The translations under genes and the position numbers were made by a program. This document shows, piece by piece, positions 8,455 through 16,553 of a stretch of DNA of 64,000 nucleotides; position 1 is the stretch's first letter; every line of letters starts with the position of its first letter. The DNA lies in assembly GCA_001899635.1 (NCBI GenBank), contig MKVQ01000004.1:376023-440022 (forward strand). Direction: 5' to 3'. A model generated the notes under the pieces. That model was not told where the DNA came from. It searched no databases and saw only the letters and a list, made by a program, of their open reading frames with translations. The stretch comes from Myxococcales bacterium 68-20 (GTDB lineage Bacteria > Myxococcota_A > Polyangia > Polyangiales > Polyangiaceae).

Positions 8455-9477
8455 TCAGTGGCCGCCGTAGAATTCGCAGAACAGCCCATAATACGGAGGC
8501 GGGCAGTTGCACACGCTGTTGACGCAGGCCGCGCCATTCAGGCACGGGTTCGGCGTGCAGAACGGGTCCGGAGGCGGAATGTAGATTTCGCAGTTGAGCC
8601 CATAATAATCGGCCGGGCACTGGCACGTGTGACTGTTGACGCCGTCGACGCACGTGCCGCCGTTCTGGCAAGGATTGGGGGCACAATCGTCGATGTTGAC
8701 CCCGCAGTTCGTCCCGCTGAATCCGACCGGGCACTGGCACGTGTAACTGTTGACGCCGTCGACGCACGTGCCGCCGTTCTGGCAAGGATTGGGGGCACAA
8801 TCGTCGACGTTGACCTCGCAATTCGTCCCGCTGAATCCAGCCGGGCACTGGCAGGTGTAGCTGTCGACGCCATCGACGCACGTGCCGCCGTTCTGGCAAG
8901 GATCGGGGGCACAATCGTCGACATTGACCTCGCAGTTCCCTCCAGCGAATCCATCCGGGCACTGGCACGTATACGTGTTGACGCCGTCGACGCACGTGCC
9001 GCCGTTTTGACAAGGTGCGGGCGAGCAGTCGTCGGCGTTGATCTCGCAGTCTTTCCCTGCGAATCCGGCCGGACAGCGGCAGGTGTAGGTGTCGACTCCG
9101 TCCTCGCAGGCAGCTCCGTTCTTGCAGGGATTGGGGGCGCAGTCGTCCACGTTCGTCTCGCAGGTGTTCCCGCTGAACCCCGCGGGGCACTCGCACGTGA
9201 AAGTCCCACCCGCGCTCGTGCAGCTTCCTCCATTTTCGCATGGGCTCTGCGCACAACCATCAGCGGGGGCGTTCACCTCGCAGTTCGTGCCGGTGAATCC
9301 CACGGCGCACGTGCAGGTGTACCCCTCGGCCAGAGGCTCGCACGACCCTCCGTTCTGGCACGGTGAGGCCGAACAGACGTCCAAGTCGGCTGTCGTGTCC
9401 GTTCTGCATCCGCTCACGAGCAAGCTCGTCCCGAACAGCAAGGCCAACGTGCCCACTAACATCCTTCGCGCGTCCAT
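8455..9477 (-). CDS. EGF-like repeat lipoprotein
   Basis: About 340 residues, predicted to be lipid-anchored: the signal VGTLALLFGTSLLVSGC ends at Cys24. The rest is eight EGF-like modules, each with six cysteines in the usual pattern (DDCAPNPCQNGGTC, YTCQCP.GF.G.NC). Several carry the D-(D/N)-C and later D/N-x-Y/T features of calcium-binding EGF domains. Modules 3-7 are exactly 38 residues each; module 8 is degenerate and ends at FYGGH. EGF tandem arrays are typical of animal extracellular proteins and unusual in bacteria, although myxobacteria have some. A surface adhesion or cell-cell contact role is inference. Correct folding needs periplasmic disulfide formation. Confidence 0.9.
   Translation of the reverse strand: MDARRMLVGTLALLFGTSLLVSGCRTDTTADLDVCSASPCQNGGSCEPLAEGYTCTCAVGFTGTNCEVNAPADGCAQSPCENGGSCTSAGGTFTCECPAGFSGNTCETNVDDCAPNPCKNGAACEDGVDTYTCRCPAGFAGKDCEINADDCSPAPCQNGGTCVDGVNTYTCQCPDGFAGGNCEVNVDDCAPDPCQNGGTCVDGVDSYTCQCPAGFSGTNCEVNVDDCAPNPCQNGGTCVDGVNSYTCQCPVGFSGTNCGVNIDDCAPNPCQNGGTCVDGVNSHTCQCPADYYGLNCEIYIPPPDPFCTPNPCLNGAACVNSVCNCPPPYYGLFCEFYGGH
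8578..9147 (-). repeat. five tandem 114-bp EGF-module repeats
   Basis: Five head-to-tail 114-bp units encode EGF modules 3 to 7 of the lipoprotein at 8455-9477. Neighbouring units are close to identical at the DNA level, especially modules 5-7, which share long runs such as the CAGAACGGCGGCACGTGCGT-type core. This suggests recent unit duplication and likely copy-number variation between strains. Confidence 0.85.
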
Positions 9478-9955
9478 CCGTCCGCTCCTCGCTCGCTAGC
9501 AAAACCATCGCGTTCCCCCGGCGCGTAGATACCGTGACGGGGGGACGCCCACTTGCGCCAACTCTGGCGTCGGCGCAAGCCATCGATGGTACTACGGAGC
9601 ACCCCTCCCTAGCCACCATAAGTGCGTTGAGGTCAACGACTTCGAGTCGTCCATAACCACATTATCCGACCGGAATAACGCTCCTCGCGTGCCCGGAATC
9701 GACGTTTTTGTCGCAAGAGACGATCCGCTCAACGGGCCGTACGCTTCCACTCTGCTGAGATTCGTGCTTCGGGCGTTACGTCCACTCCGGAGCGGTCGGG
9801 CTTGACCGCTCTTCGCCGCCTGGCTTGCTTTGCATTTCCTTCTCGCTGAATCCGCCTAGCCTGATCGGCAGGATCGCAGCTGTCCAACCTCTGGGAGGCG
9901 GTTCAATGCGATTCGTTGGGACTGTTGATGCTTCTTCGAGGGAGTGACCTCTGGT
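9478..9955. other. intergenic region, foreign-cassette left border
   Basis: This stretch of 478 bp has no convincing gene. It holds the upstream region of the EGF-repeat lipoprotein (minus) and of the LysR regulator (plus). Base composition drops from about 9640 onwards (runs such as ACCACATTATCC and GTTTTTGTCGC), which marks the likely left border of the acquired cassette. It contains the 12-mer TCCGACCGGAAT at 9665-9676, repeated with one change before the dsbA-like gene. Confidence 0.5.
9665..9676 (+). promoter_or_regulatory. candidate LysR operator half, copy 1
   Basis: TCCGACCGGAAT sits inside a loosely palindromic TTAT...ATAA context upstream of the lysR-like gene. A copy with one mismatch occurs at 10895-10906, before the dsbA-like gene. 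A shared element upstream of both units is what one expects for autoregulation plus target control by a LysR protein. This is inference from two sites only. Confidence 0.35.
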
Positions 9956-10862
9956 ATGGGCGAACCGCGCAACCTTAATCGCTTGGCCTATTTCGTCGCC
10001 GTCGTCGATCACGGCGGCTTCACACAGGCGGCCGACCGGCTTGGGGTCAACAAGGGCCTGGTCAGTCGCCAGGTTGCCAGTCTCGAAGAGGAAGTGGGGG
10101 CGCGGCTGCTCGTGAGAAGCACACGGCGGGTCGAACCGACCCCGGCCGGGCGCGCGTTTCACCAGCGGGCGACGCAGATCCTGCGCGAAGCCGAGGATGC
10201 TTACGCTGAAATTGCTCAGGACAGAACGGCTCCGCGCGGCACATTGCGGATCACGGCGCCGCACGACTACGGCAATAGCGTGGCCGTTCCGGCCATCGCC
10301 GACTTTCTTGCCCGCTACCCGAATTGCCGCGCAGAGGCTCGCTTGAACGATCAAACGCTCGATCTGATGCAGGGCGATCTGGACCTGGCCATCCGCGTCG
10401 GTTGGCTCAGCGATTCCAGTCTGAAGGCCCGGCGCATCGGCAGCTTCGAGCAGGTCATGGTCGCTTCGCCGGTCTTTGCGGACAGGCTGGCCCATATGAC
10501 CAGCCCCGAACAACTGCTCGAGCTGCCGTTCATTGCCAATGCCATGCTGCGCGACCCCCTGTCCTGGACGTTTTCGAAAACCGGGACAGGAGCAGGTCCT
10601 GCTCCTGTCCCACGCAGCGCTCACGGTCGACACCACCCAGGCAGTGCATGCCGCCGCTTTGCGAGCCGTTGGTCTGGGCGTCATGCCCGACTTTGCGATC
10701 AGGCACGACATCGCATCGGGCGCCTTGCGACGCGTGTTGCCCGATTGGCAGTTGCCCGCGGGAGGCATCTATGTGGTTTTCCCCGCTGCCCGCTTTCGCC
10801 CGTCGCGCGTGACTGCGTTTGTGGACATGCTCATCGCGCGGCACGCTGCCACCACGCCGTAG
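9956..10862 (+). pseudogene. LysR-family regulator, frameshifted in the effector domain
   Basis: DNA-binding regulator with an N-terminal winged helix (NLNRLAYFVAVVDHGGFTQA, then KGLVSRQVASLEEEVGARLL) and a LysR substrate-binding domain. The ATG at 9956 has GGGAG about 10 bp upstream. The first frame is normal to FSKTG (about 10585). It then leaves the family pattern and would run on to 11137. A frame one base further on continues correctly as QEQVLLLSHAALTVDTTQ and ends at AATTP, stop at 10862. The break lies inside a perfect 29-bp palindrome. Restored, the protein is about 300 residues, normal for the family. The gene is therefore inactivated, carries a sequencing error, or makes a truncated regulator. 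Its likely targets are the dsbA-like and NAD(P)-binding genes downstream. Confidence 0.8.
10583..10611. repeat. perfect 14-bp-arm palindrome at the lysR frameshift
   Basis: Arms 10583-10596 and 10598-10611 are exact reverse complements separated by one T. The frame of the LysR gene changes within or at the edge of this structure. Such quasi-palindromes can be 'corrected' to perfection by template switching during replication, which often shifts the frame. Confidence 0.8.
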
Positions 10863-10894
10863 ACAGCGATTGTGTCGATCCAGTCAACAATGTG

Positions 10895-10906
10895 TCCGAC
10901 TGGAAT
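10895..10906 (+). promoter_or_regulatory. candidate LysR operator half, copy 2
   Basis: TCCGACTGGAAT differs at one base from the copy at 9665-9676. It lies 83 bp upstream of the dsbA-like start and 33 bp after the restored lysR stop, a plausible place for LysR control of the two downstream genes. Confidence 0.35.
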
Positions 10907-10948
10907 GACTTAATCAGTCCGCCTTCCTGTGCCACATTCGTAGCAACA

Positions 10949-10964
10949 GGGCGTTACAACGCCC
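10949..10964. promoter_or_regulatory. 7-bp inverted repeat before the dsbA-like gene
   Basis: GGGCGTT and AACGCCC flank a 2-nt centre. The pair ends 24 bp before the ATG at 10989. It could be an operator dyad or a weak terminator for lysR; its closeness to the start codon favours a regulatory role. Confidence 0.35.
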
Positions 10965-10988
10965 GTACTTTCAGGAACGGCAGTCAGT

Positions 10989-11654
10989 ATGAGCATCGCA
11001 AAAGATCACATCCGGCTCGACTACTTCTTCGATCCCTTCTGTGGCTGGTGTTATGCCAGCGCGCCAGCGGCAAAGGGTATGGCCGAACACTTCGGCGAGC
11101 AGCTGCACATGCAGCCATCGGGTCTTTTTGCCAATGAGCGCCCCGTATCCTCGATTGTGAACCACGCCTACAAGAACGACATTCGCATCGGCCAATTGAC
11201 GGGCCAGGTCTTCAGCGAGGCGTACCACCAGGAGGTGATGCGTGCGCCGGACGGAGTCTTCAGCTCCATGCCATCGACGCTCGCGCTCGTGGCACTCGGC
11301 GAGCTGGACACCGCGCTGGAGCCGCAATTCCTGCATCAGGTCCAGATTGCACGTTACGTCCATGGGCGGGATACCTCTCGGGTGGAAGAGGTGGTCGCAG
11401 TCGCGCGCACTGTCGCCGGAAGCGGATTGGATGTGGCTGTGCTCGGTGAACGCCTGCGCACCGATGAAGGATTGTTCAGAAAGACCAACGAGCGCATTGC
11501 TCGTACCCAGGCAATGATGCAGACATTGCAACTTTCTGGCGTGCCGCTGCTGCTGATGACGCGCGGCATCGATCGCAAGCTCATTCAGGGGCAGGACCTT
11601 TATGCCGGCGCAGACCATCTGGTCGGCTTGCTGAACGAACTCGCCCGAACCTGA
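10989..11654 (+). CDS. DsbA-family (thioredoxin-fold) oxidoreductase
   Basis: About 221 residues, cytoplasmic (no signal peptide). It has the FrnE-like DsbA fold: an early strand DYFFDPFCGWCYAS with the redox pair Cys18-x-x-Cys21, a long helical insertion, and a late SGVPLLLM strand carrying the cis-Pro loop. Members reduce or isomerise disulfides or act on small electrophiles; the substrate is unknown here. It follows the LysR gene and precedes an NAD(P)-binding protein by 29 bp, a three-gene arrangement common in proteobacteria. Codon use is clearly less GC-rich than in flanking genes (for example GATCACATCCGG, AATGAGCGC), which supports transfer from a proteobacterium. The preceding intergenic stretch holds a dyad and a shared 12-mer that may control it. 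Confidence 0.85.
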   Translation: MSIAKDHIRLDYFFDPFCGWCYASAPAAKGMAEHFGEQLHMQPSGLFANERPVSSIVNHAYKNDIRIGQLTGQVFSEAYHQEVMRAPDGVFSSMPSTLALVALGELDTALEPQFLHQVQIARYVHGRDTSRVEEVVAVARTVAGSGLDVAVLGERLRTDEGLFRKTNERIARTQAMMQTLQLSGVPLLLMTRGIDRKLIQGQDLYAGADHLVGLLNELART

Positions 11655-11683
11655 ATCACCCGAAACTCATCCACTCGAGAAAT

Positions 11684-12292
11684 ATGAAGATCGCACTGGT
11701 TGGTGCATCGGGCCAGGCTGGCTCGCGCATCCTGAATGAGCTCTCCCAGCGCAACCACATCATTACGGCCATTGCCCGTGACACCGCAAAGATCGCAAGT
11801 CTTCCGGGCGTCACAGCTGCCCAGGGCGATATCGCCGATCCCGAAGGGCTGGCTGCTGTCCTGAAGGGTCATGATGTCATCATCAGTTCGGTCCACTTCA
11901 CCGATTTCGACAAGGACAAGCTGATTGCTGCCGTCAAGGCATCGGGCGTCAAGCGCTACTACGTCGTTGGCGGTGCCGGCAGCCTCGAGGTCGCCCCTGG
12001 CGTGCCGTTGAACGCTACCCCGGAATTTCCAGCTGCCGTCAAACCCGAATCCGAAGGCGGCGCACGCTATCTCGAAGCGCTGAAGGCTGAAGAGGATCTC
12101 AACTGGACGTACCTTTCCCCATCGGCGCTTTTTGTAGCGGGCGAACGCACCGGGAGATTTCGCCTTGGCACGGATCAGCTGTTGGTGGGTCCGAACGGAA
12201 GCTCGATCTCGTTCGAAGACTATGCGATTGCCTTGGTTGATGAAATCGAGGCACCTCGCCATGAGCGCAGGCGCTTCACTGTCGGCTATTGA
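11684..12292 (+). CDS. NAD(P)-binding SDR/NmrA-like protein
   Basis: About 202 residues with an atypical short-chain dehydrogenase fold. The N-terminal Rossmann motif is GASGQAGSRI (residues 7-16), typical of NAD(P)-binding epimerase/NmrA relatives. An acidic DIADPEGLAAVLKGHDVII segment and the YYVVGGAGSLEV strand follow. It probably acts as a redox sensor or reductase partner of the DsbA-family protein 29 bp upstream (inference). The ATG follows a CGAGAAAT-type weak site. Codon use matches the upstream two genes and not the host, so all three arrived together. A hairpin about 36 bp after the stop probably ends the transcript. Confidence 0.85.
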   Translation: MKIALVGASGQAGSRILNELSQRNHIITAIARDTAKIASLPGVTAAQGDIADPEGLAAVLKGHDVIISSVHFTDFDKDKLIAAVKASGVKRYYVVGGAGSLEVAPGVPLNATPEFPAAVKPESEGGARYLEALKAEEDLNWTYLSPSALFVAGERTGRFRLGTDQLLVGPNGSSISFEDYAIALVDEIEAPRHERRRFTVGY

Positions 12293-12327
12293 CCGCGATC
12301 GCCCAAGAGCGGCCGATACGACCCTGT

Positions 12328-12360
12328 CATCGCCAAGCGCCTGATCGGCGTTTGGCGATG
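12328..12360 (+). terminator. hairpin ending the acquired cassette
   Basis: CATCGCCAA at 12328 pairs with TTGGCGATG ending at 12360. An inner CGCC/GGCG extends the stem around a short loop. It lies about 36 bp after the stop of the NAD(P)-binding gene and coincides with the return to host base composition. Confidence 0.6.
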
Positions 12361-12545
12361 CATGTGCCCCGCTCCCGCGCCGAAGCCGCGGCTCGAGAGG
12401 GTCAAGCGATCGATCTCGTTGGCATCCATCCACGCCGGAGAAGAGCCGCCCCCCTTGCGGTTGCTCTTCTCGCCGGGAGTGAGGCGCGTCTCCGGCTTGC
12501 GAACGCTCTTCTTCGCTGCACGCCGGGGCCCCCGCGCAGATCCTC

Positions 12546-13000
12546 GTGGCGCATCACGCCGCCCTTGCCGTCGGCACATCGCGCGCGATCCGAGCGGCGA
12601 TGCTCGGGCGGGGCTACACCGCGGAAGATCACCGCGAGGGCTGGAAGTACCTTCACACCTGCGCCGGGTTCATCGAAGACGCCGAGGAGCCCAGCATCCG
12701 CGAGGCGATCGAGGAGCTCGACGCGTGGGACGAGCCGGCGTTCCGCATCGTGCGCGCGACGCTCGAGCGGGGCTTCCCCGAGCAGGAGGCGTTCGTGATG
12801 AACGGCCTCAAGCCAGCCACCGGCGCCGCGGCCGTTCTGTCCGTCGAGCGCCTCCTCGATCGCCTCGACGCCCTCGAGCGCTCGCCCGAGCGCAAGGAGG
12901 ATGAGGCGGCGCTCGCCACTCTTTGCCAGCGTGGGATCGACGACGCGAAGCGAAGGCGTATGCGCGAGCGCGTCTCGACGGCGAAGTCCGTCGTCCCCCC
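12546..13000 (+). pseudogene. remnant of a hypothetical helical protein
   Basis: A stretch of about 150 codons has clear coding character: AHHAALAVGTSRAIRAAMLG, GWKYLHTCAGFIEDAEEPSI, FVMNGLKPATGAAAVLSVER. I do not recognise the family. The frame has no plausible start with a ribosome site; it opens after a stop near 12482 and can begin at GTG 12546. Beyond about 13000 it turns into Arg-rich sequence and runs antisense into the glutathione peroxidase gene, so the natural C-terminus is lost or frameshifted. Its position right after the acquired cassette suggests the insertion removed its 5' end. Confidence 0.5.
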
Positions 13001-13192
13001 TCGTCCGGGTCGATGCTCAGGCCGTCGCGCAGGACGTCGGAAGCTCGCGTCGGTGCGCTTGGAGTCGGTGAGGCGAATGACCAAACCGCGTCTCGCCTCG
13101 CCCGCGCGCCGCGGCGCCCATGCGCTTCGGCGCGACCTTCGTTGGCGGCGCGGTCTCCCCCAGAACAAAGCGCGCGATGGCGTTCTCGATCG

Positions 13193-13747
13193 TCAGAGCG
13201 CCGCTTCAATCGCTCGGGCGACCTCGTCGGCCTCCGGGACCGTGCGCGGCGAGAAGCGCTTCACCACGCTCCCGTCGCGCCCCACGAGGAACTTTTCGAA
13301 GTTCCAGGCGATGTCGGCGCCGCCACCGGCCTCGCTGCCGATCAAGAACTGGTAGAGCGGGCTTCGCTTCGCGCCGTTGACGTCCTGCTTCTCGAGGAGC
13401 GGGAAGTCGACGCCGTAGGTGGCGGCGCAGAAGGTGGCGATCTCCGCTTCCGTGCCCGGCTCCTGACCCAAAAATTGGTTGCAAGGTGCACCCACCACGA
13501 GGAAGCCCTTCTCGCGGTACTTGTCCTGGAGCTTCACGAGCCCTTCGTATTGCGGAGTGAGACCGCAACGACTCGCGACGTTCACGAACAGCACGACCTT
13601 GCCGGTGAGCTCCTCGGCGGGGAGCGCCGTACCGTCCAGACGGGTGAACGGGATCGAGCCCATCGAGGTCGGACCACCGTCGGGAGCCTTCCCGTACACG
13701 GCTCGATTGACGACGGACGAGGCGGCGGAGGCGATCTTCTTGAGCAT
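13193..13747 (-). CDS. glutathione peroxidase family (Cys type)
   Basis: Thiol peroxidase that reduces hydrogen peroxide or lipid peroxides; bacterial Cys versions usually draw on thioredoxin. About 184 residues from ATG 13747, which has AAGGAA 11 bp upstream; an in-frame ATG 36 bp further upstream is less likely. Family signatures are VNVASRCGLTPQY with the peroxidatic Cys61 in place of selenocysteine, the GAPCNQFLGQEPG block with Gln95, and the WNFEKFLV block with the catalytic Trp. The N-terminal 25 residues are an amphipathic extension. Length is normal for the family. It stands alone between a gene remnant and a membrane protein. Confidence 0.92.
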   Translation of the reverse strand: MLKKIASAASSVVNRAVYGKAPDGGPTSMGSIPFTRLDGTALPAEELTGKVVLFVNVASRCGLTPQYEGLVKLQDKYREKGFLVVGAPCNQFLGQEPGTEAEIATFCAATYGVDFPLLEKQDVNGAKRSPLYQFLIGSEAGGGADIAWNFEKFLVGRDGSVVKRFSPRTVPEADEVARAIEAAL

Positions 13748-13944
13748 GGGTGACGGTTCCTTCGATGCGAAGAGAGCCATCACGGTAGCACCGCTCGCGC
13801 AGGCGTCCCGCCGTATCCTACAGGTGACCGCGCGCTCGAAACGCGCCGAAGAATCGAGGGTCGTACCCCGAAATGGCGGACGCGCGACTGCGAGCAGAGG
13901 GGCCGCGCGCCTTCGATCCGAGCGCGGTCAGACCGCGTCTTCGC

Positions 13945-14337
13945 TCAGCGGAAGTACGCCTTCACCGAGCCGTCGATCAGGGTGCGGAACGACCGCGCAT
14001 ACATCCAGGTGGCGACCGCACCGTAGACGGTGCCGGCGAGCACCTTGAGCTGCCAGGTCTGGACGAACATCCACGCCGCCTTGCCGACCCCGAGGGTGCC
14101 GACGATGGTGAAGAGCGCCGTGGCGACGAGAAGGATGAGGCGCGTCAGCGACGACCGCTTGATGAGCGCGCGCCCGATGATGAACGTGACGAACCAGCTG
14201 AAGAGCATGCCGGCCACGTTCGTGACGATCGAGAACACGCCGATGCCGCTGGCGAGCACCGAACAGACCGCCGTGAAGACGGCGAAGCCGTACCAGGAGT
14301 TCGTGAGCCCTTCGATCTTCGCTTTGCCGCTCATCAT
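13945..14337 (-). CDS. small four-helix membrane protein
   Basis: About 130 residues with four predicted membrane helices: YGFAVFTAVCSVLASGIGVF, SIVTNVAGMLFSWFVTFIIG, LTRLILLVATALFTIVGTLG, and VQTWQLKVLAGTVYGAVATW. The ends are charged. No family recognised. Two adjacent ATG codons (14337, 14334) follow a strong GGAGGCGG site, which fixes the start. Downstream lies 197 bp before the peroxidase start, so it may read into that gene. A DUF-type small integral membrane protein is the safest description. Confidence 0.75.
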   Translation of the reverse strand: MMSGKAKIEGLTNSWYGFAVFTAVCSVLASGIGVFSIVTNVAGMLFSWFVTFIIGRALIKRSSLTRLILLVATALFTIVGTLGVGKAAWMFVQTWQLKVLAGTVYGAVATWMYARSFRTLIDGSVKAYFR

Positions 14338-14615
14338 CCGCCTCCGCTTCCTGGTTTCTTGGTCCCCGAACCGTAACGTACGTTCCGCCGTCCCCGAGCT
14401 TCCTTCGTGCCGACGTTCGACGGTCGACCCAGCCCAATCATTCCACCGAGGCCGTGCGAACCGTTCCGACGCCCCCGCGCGGGCCTCGATCGCTGGCCCT
14501 TCAGCAGCCCCACTTCGTCGAGAACACACGACAAACCGGGAGCTCACCCGCGCCGGACCATCGCGTTCGGCCTCCTGCGCGCAGTGCGGCGTTGCTCCCT
14601 ACCGCCGGGGCCGCC

Positions 14616-16553
14616 TCAAGGAGAGAGGCTCGGTCGGCTCGCTCGCGCCCGGATCGACGCGCGGTCGTTCTTCACCGGAATCCACACGCGGAAGACCATG
14701 CCCCCGTGAGCGGTGTTGTCGACCTCGATCGATCCACCATGGATCTCGACGATCGAGCGCGCGAGCTGGAGGCCGAGGCCCAAGCCGCCCTGACGGCGTG
14801 CGCTCTCGGCGCTCTTGAATGCGTCGAAGATCTTCTCGCGCTCGGCGACGGGAAGCCCCTCGCCGCTCGTCTCGACCTCGATCCTGAGGCGCGCGCCCTG
14901 GTCGGCGGGCAACGTCGCGCGGACCGGGACGATGCCCTTGTCGCTGAAGCGCGCCGCCGTCATGACGACGGCGGTGAGCGCCTGGACGATGCGCGTGCCG
15001 TCGATCAGGAGGGTCGGGATCCCCGGCTGGATCTCGCCCATGATCTGGACCTCCGAGCCGACGGAGAGGTCGCGTGCCTCGAGCACGGACGACATGACGA
15101 CATCGTCGACGAGGGTCGGCGCGGGCGAGACCTCGAGCTCGCCCGCCTCCACCCGCGCGCTGTCCAGGATCGTGTCGATGAGGACGAGCAGCTCCCGCCC
15201 GCGTTGCTCGATGATCGCGAGGCTCTCGTGCTGCTCCTTCGTGAGCGCGTTGCGACGAACGAGCTCGGTGAACCCGAGGACGGCGTTGAGCGGCGCCTTG
15301 AGGTCGTGGCTCATCGACGCAAGGAGGAGGCCGCGCATGCGCTCAGTGGCCTCGCGCGCCTCGATCGCGCGGCGTTGCGCGGAGGCGAACTCGCGGAAGA
15401 TGCCGCCGAGCGTGTCGATGGCCTCGAGCAGCTCGGTCACCCTCGAGAAGCGCGCCTCGTGCAGGATGATCGTGCCGCGCATGACCTCGGCGACGCCGGC
15501 GCGACGGATCTCGCGCGTGGCGAGCGCGATGTCCGAGTCGAAGAATGCCGCCGCGCGCGTACCGAGGATCGCGGCGAGCCCCACCGCGGCCATCGCGAGC
15601 AAGACATACGCGGCGAAAGCAGCGGAGAGGCGCGTCGTCCCGAAGCGCACCAGCGCGGCGCCGGGTTGGAGCGGGACCGTGACCTGCGTCTCGCCCTCGT
15701 CGCCCTGACGCAGGATCTCGCCCCCTTCGTGCGTCGGGACGATCTGCACGTGGAAGCCGAGCGCCGCCGCCGCCTCGATTGCCTCCGTACGACCGGCGAC
15801 GTCGTCGGGGTCGCCGGTGCCGAGCGACTCGAACGCAGCGTGGGCGATGTCGACCGCGTCCTTCGCGCGCGCCTCCTTGTCGAGCGCACGCGCGTGGGCG
15901 TCCGCGAGGAGCGACGCTCCGAGCGCGACGAGCGCGACGGGAAGAGCGACGGCCGCGACGTAGCGCTTCCTCAGCCGCCCGAGGACCTCGCCGCCGAGAG
16001 CGCGCAGGCCGTCCTCGGCGACACGCGGCGCGACGAGCTCGAGGGTGCGCGCGACCTGTGCTCGCATCAGGACGTAGGCGGGGAGCGTCGCGGTGCTCAC
16101 GAGCGTGAGGACGAGGAGCACGAGGGCGAGCTGCGTGTACATGTCGATCGCCTGCGGGCGGAGCGCGGGGATCAACGTGGCGAGCGAGACGACGCCGGCG
16201 AAGCCGACGTTCGCGAGCGAGAGCAGCGAAGGCGCGTCGTAGAGCGCGAGGACATGCGCTGGCTCGCCGGTGGACGACTCCACGGAGAGCGCAGCGAGGA
16301 GCGGCCGCACGCGATGAAGCACGATCACGGTGAGCCACGCCGAGAGCGCCGCCGAGAAGAGCCCCATCGTCAGGATGACGGAGAGGGATGCCTCGGCCGA
16401 CTGCGGCTCGAGGAGGAGCACCCGCGGAACGAAGACGGCGCTGAGGAGGAACGAGACGACGTGCGTCCCGACCTGGATCGAGAGCAGCCGCCAGAGGAGC
16501 CGCTTTGCGATCGGGCGACCGAAGCGCTCCGAAGTCGGGCCGAACGAGCTCAT
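14616..16553 (-). CDS. membrane sensor histidine kinase with degenerate ATP site
   Basis: About 645 residues. Multiple N-terminal membrane helices (about 25-48, 55-80, 112-135, 140-165), a further hydrophobic segment near 197-215, an extracytoplasmic-like region and a helix near 310-335 precede a linker. The phospho-acceptor box is intact: SMSHDLKAPLNAVLGF with His416. The catalytic domain is not. In the N-box the conserved Asn are replaced (ALTAVVMTAARFS, residues 525-537) and the G1 motif reads ETSGEGLP instead of xDTGxGIP. The G2 motif (GGLGLGLQLARSIVEIHGG) remains. It probably cannot bind Mg-ATP normally and may be phosphorylated by its neighbour (inference). It overlaps the upstream kinase by 4 bp (ATGA), so the two are translationally coupled. 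Confidence 0.88.
   Translation of the reverse strand: MSSFGPTSERFGRPIAKRLLWRLLSIQVGTHVVSFLLSAVFVPRVLLLEPQSAEASLSVILTMGLFSAALSAWLTVIVLHRVRPLLAALSVESSTGEPAHVLALYDAPSLLSLANVGFAGVVSLATLIPALRPQAIDMYTQLALVLLVLTLVSTATLPAYVLMRAQVARTLELVAPRVAEDGLRALGGEVLGRLRKRYVAAVALPVALVALGASLLADAHARALDKEARAKDAVDIAHAAFESLGTGDPDDVAGRTEAIEAAAALGFHVQIVPTHEGGEILRQGDEGETQVTVPLQPGAALVRFGTTRLSAAFAAYVLLAMAAVGLAAILGTRAAAFFDSDIALATREIRRAGVAEVMRGTIILHEARFSRVTELLEAIDTLGGIFREFASAQRRAIEAREATERMRGLLLASMSHDLKAPLNAVLGFTELVRRNALTKEQHESLAIIEQRGRELLVLIDTILDSARVEAGELEVSPAPTLVDDVVMSSVLEARDLSVGSEVQIMGEIQPGIPTLLIDGTRIVQALTAVVMTAARFSDKGIVPVRATLPADQGARLRIEVETSGEGLPVAEREKIFDAFKSAESARRQGGLGLGLQLARSIVEIHGGSIEVDNTAHGGMVFRVWIPVKNDRASIRARASRPSLSP

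Noticed and set aside
9776-10768. 330-codon open frame antisense to the LysR gene
   Set aside because: Its codons mirror the lysR coding strand and the protein has no family-like segments; the LysR reading explains the sequence.
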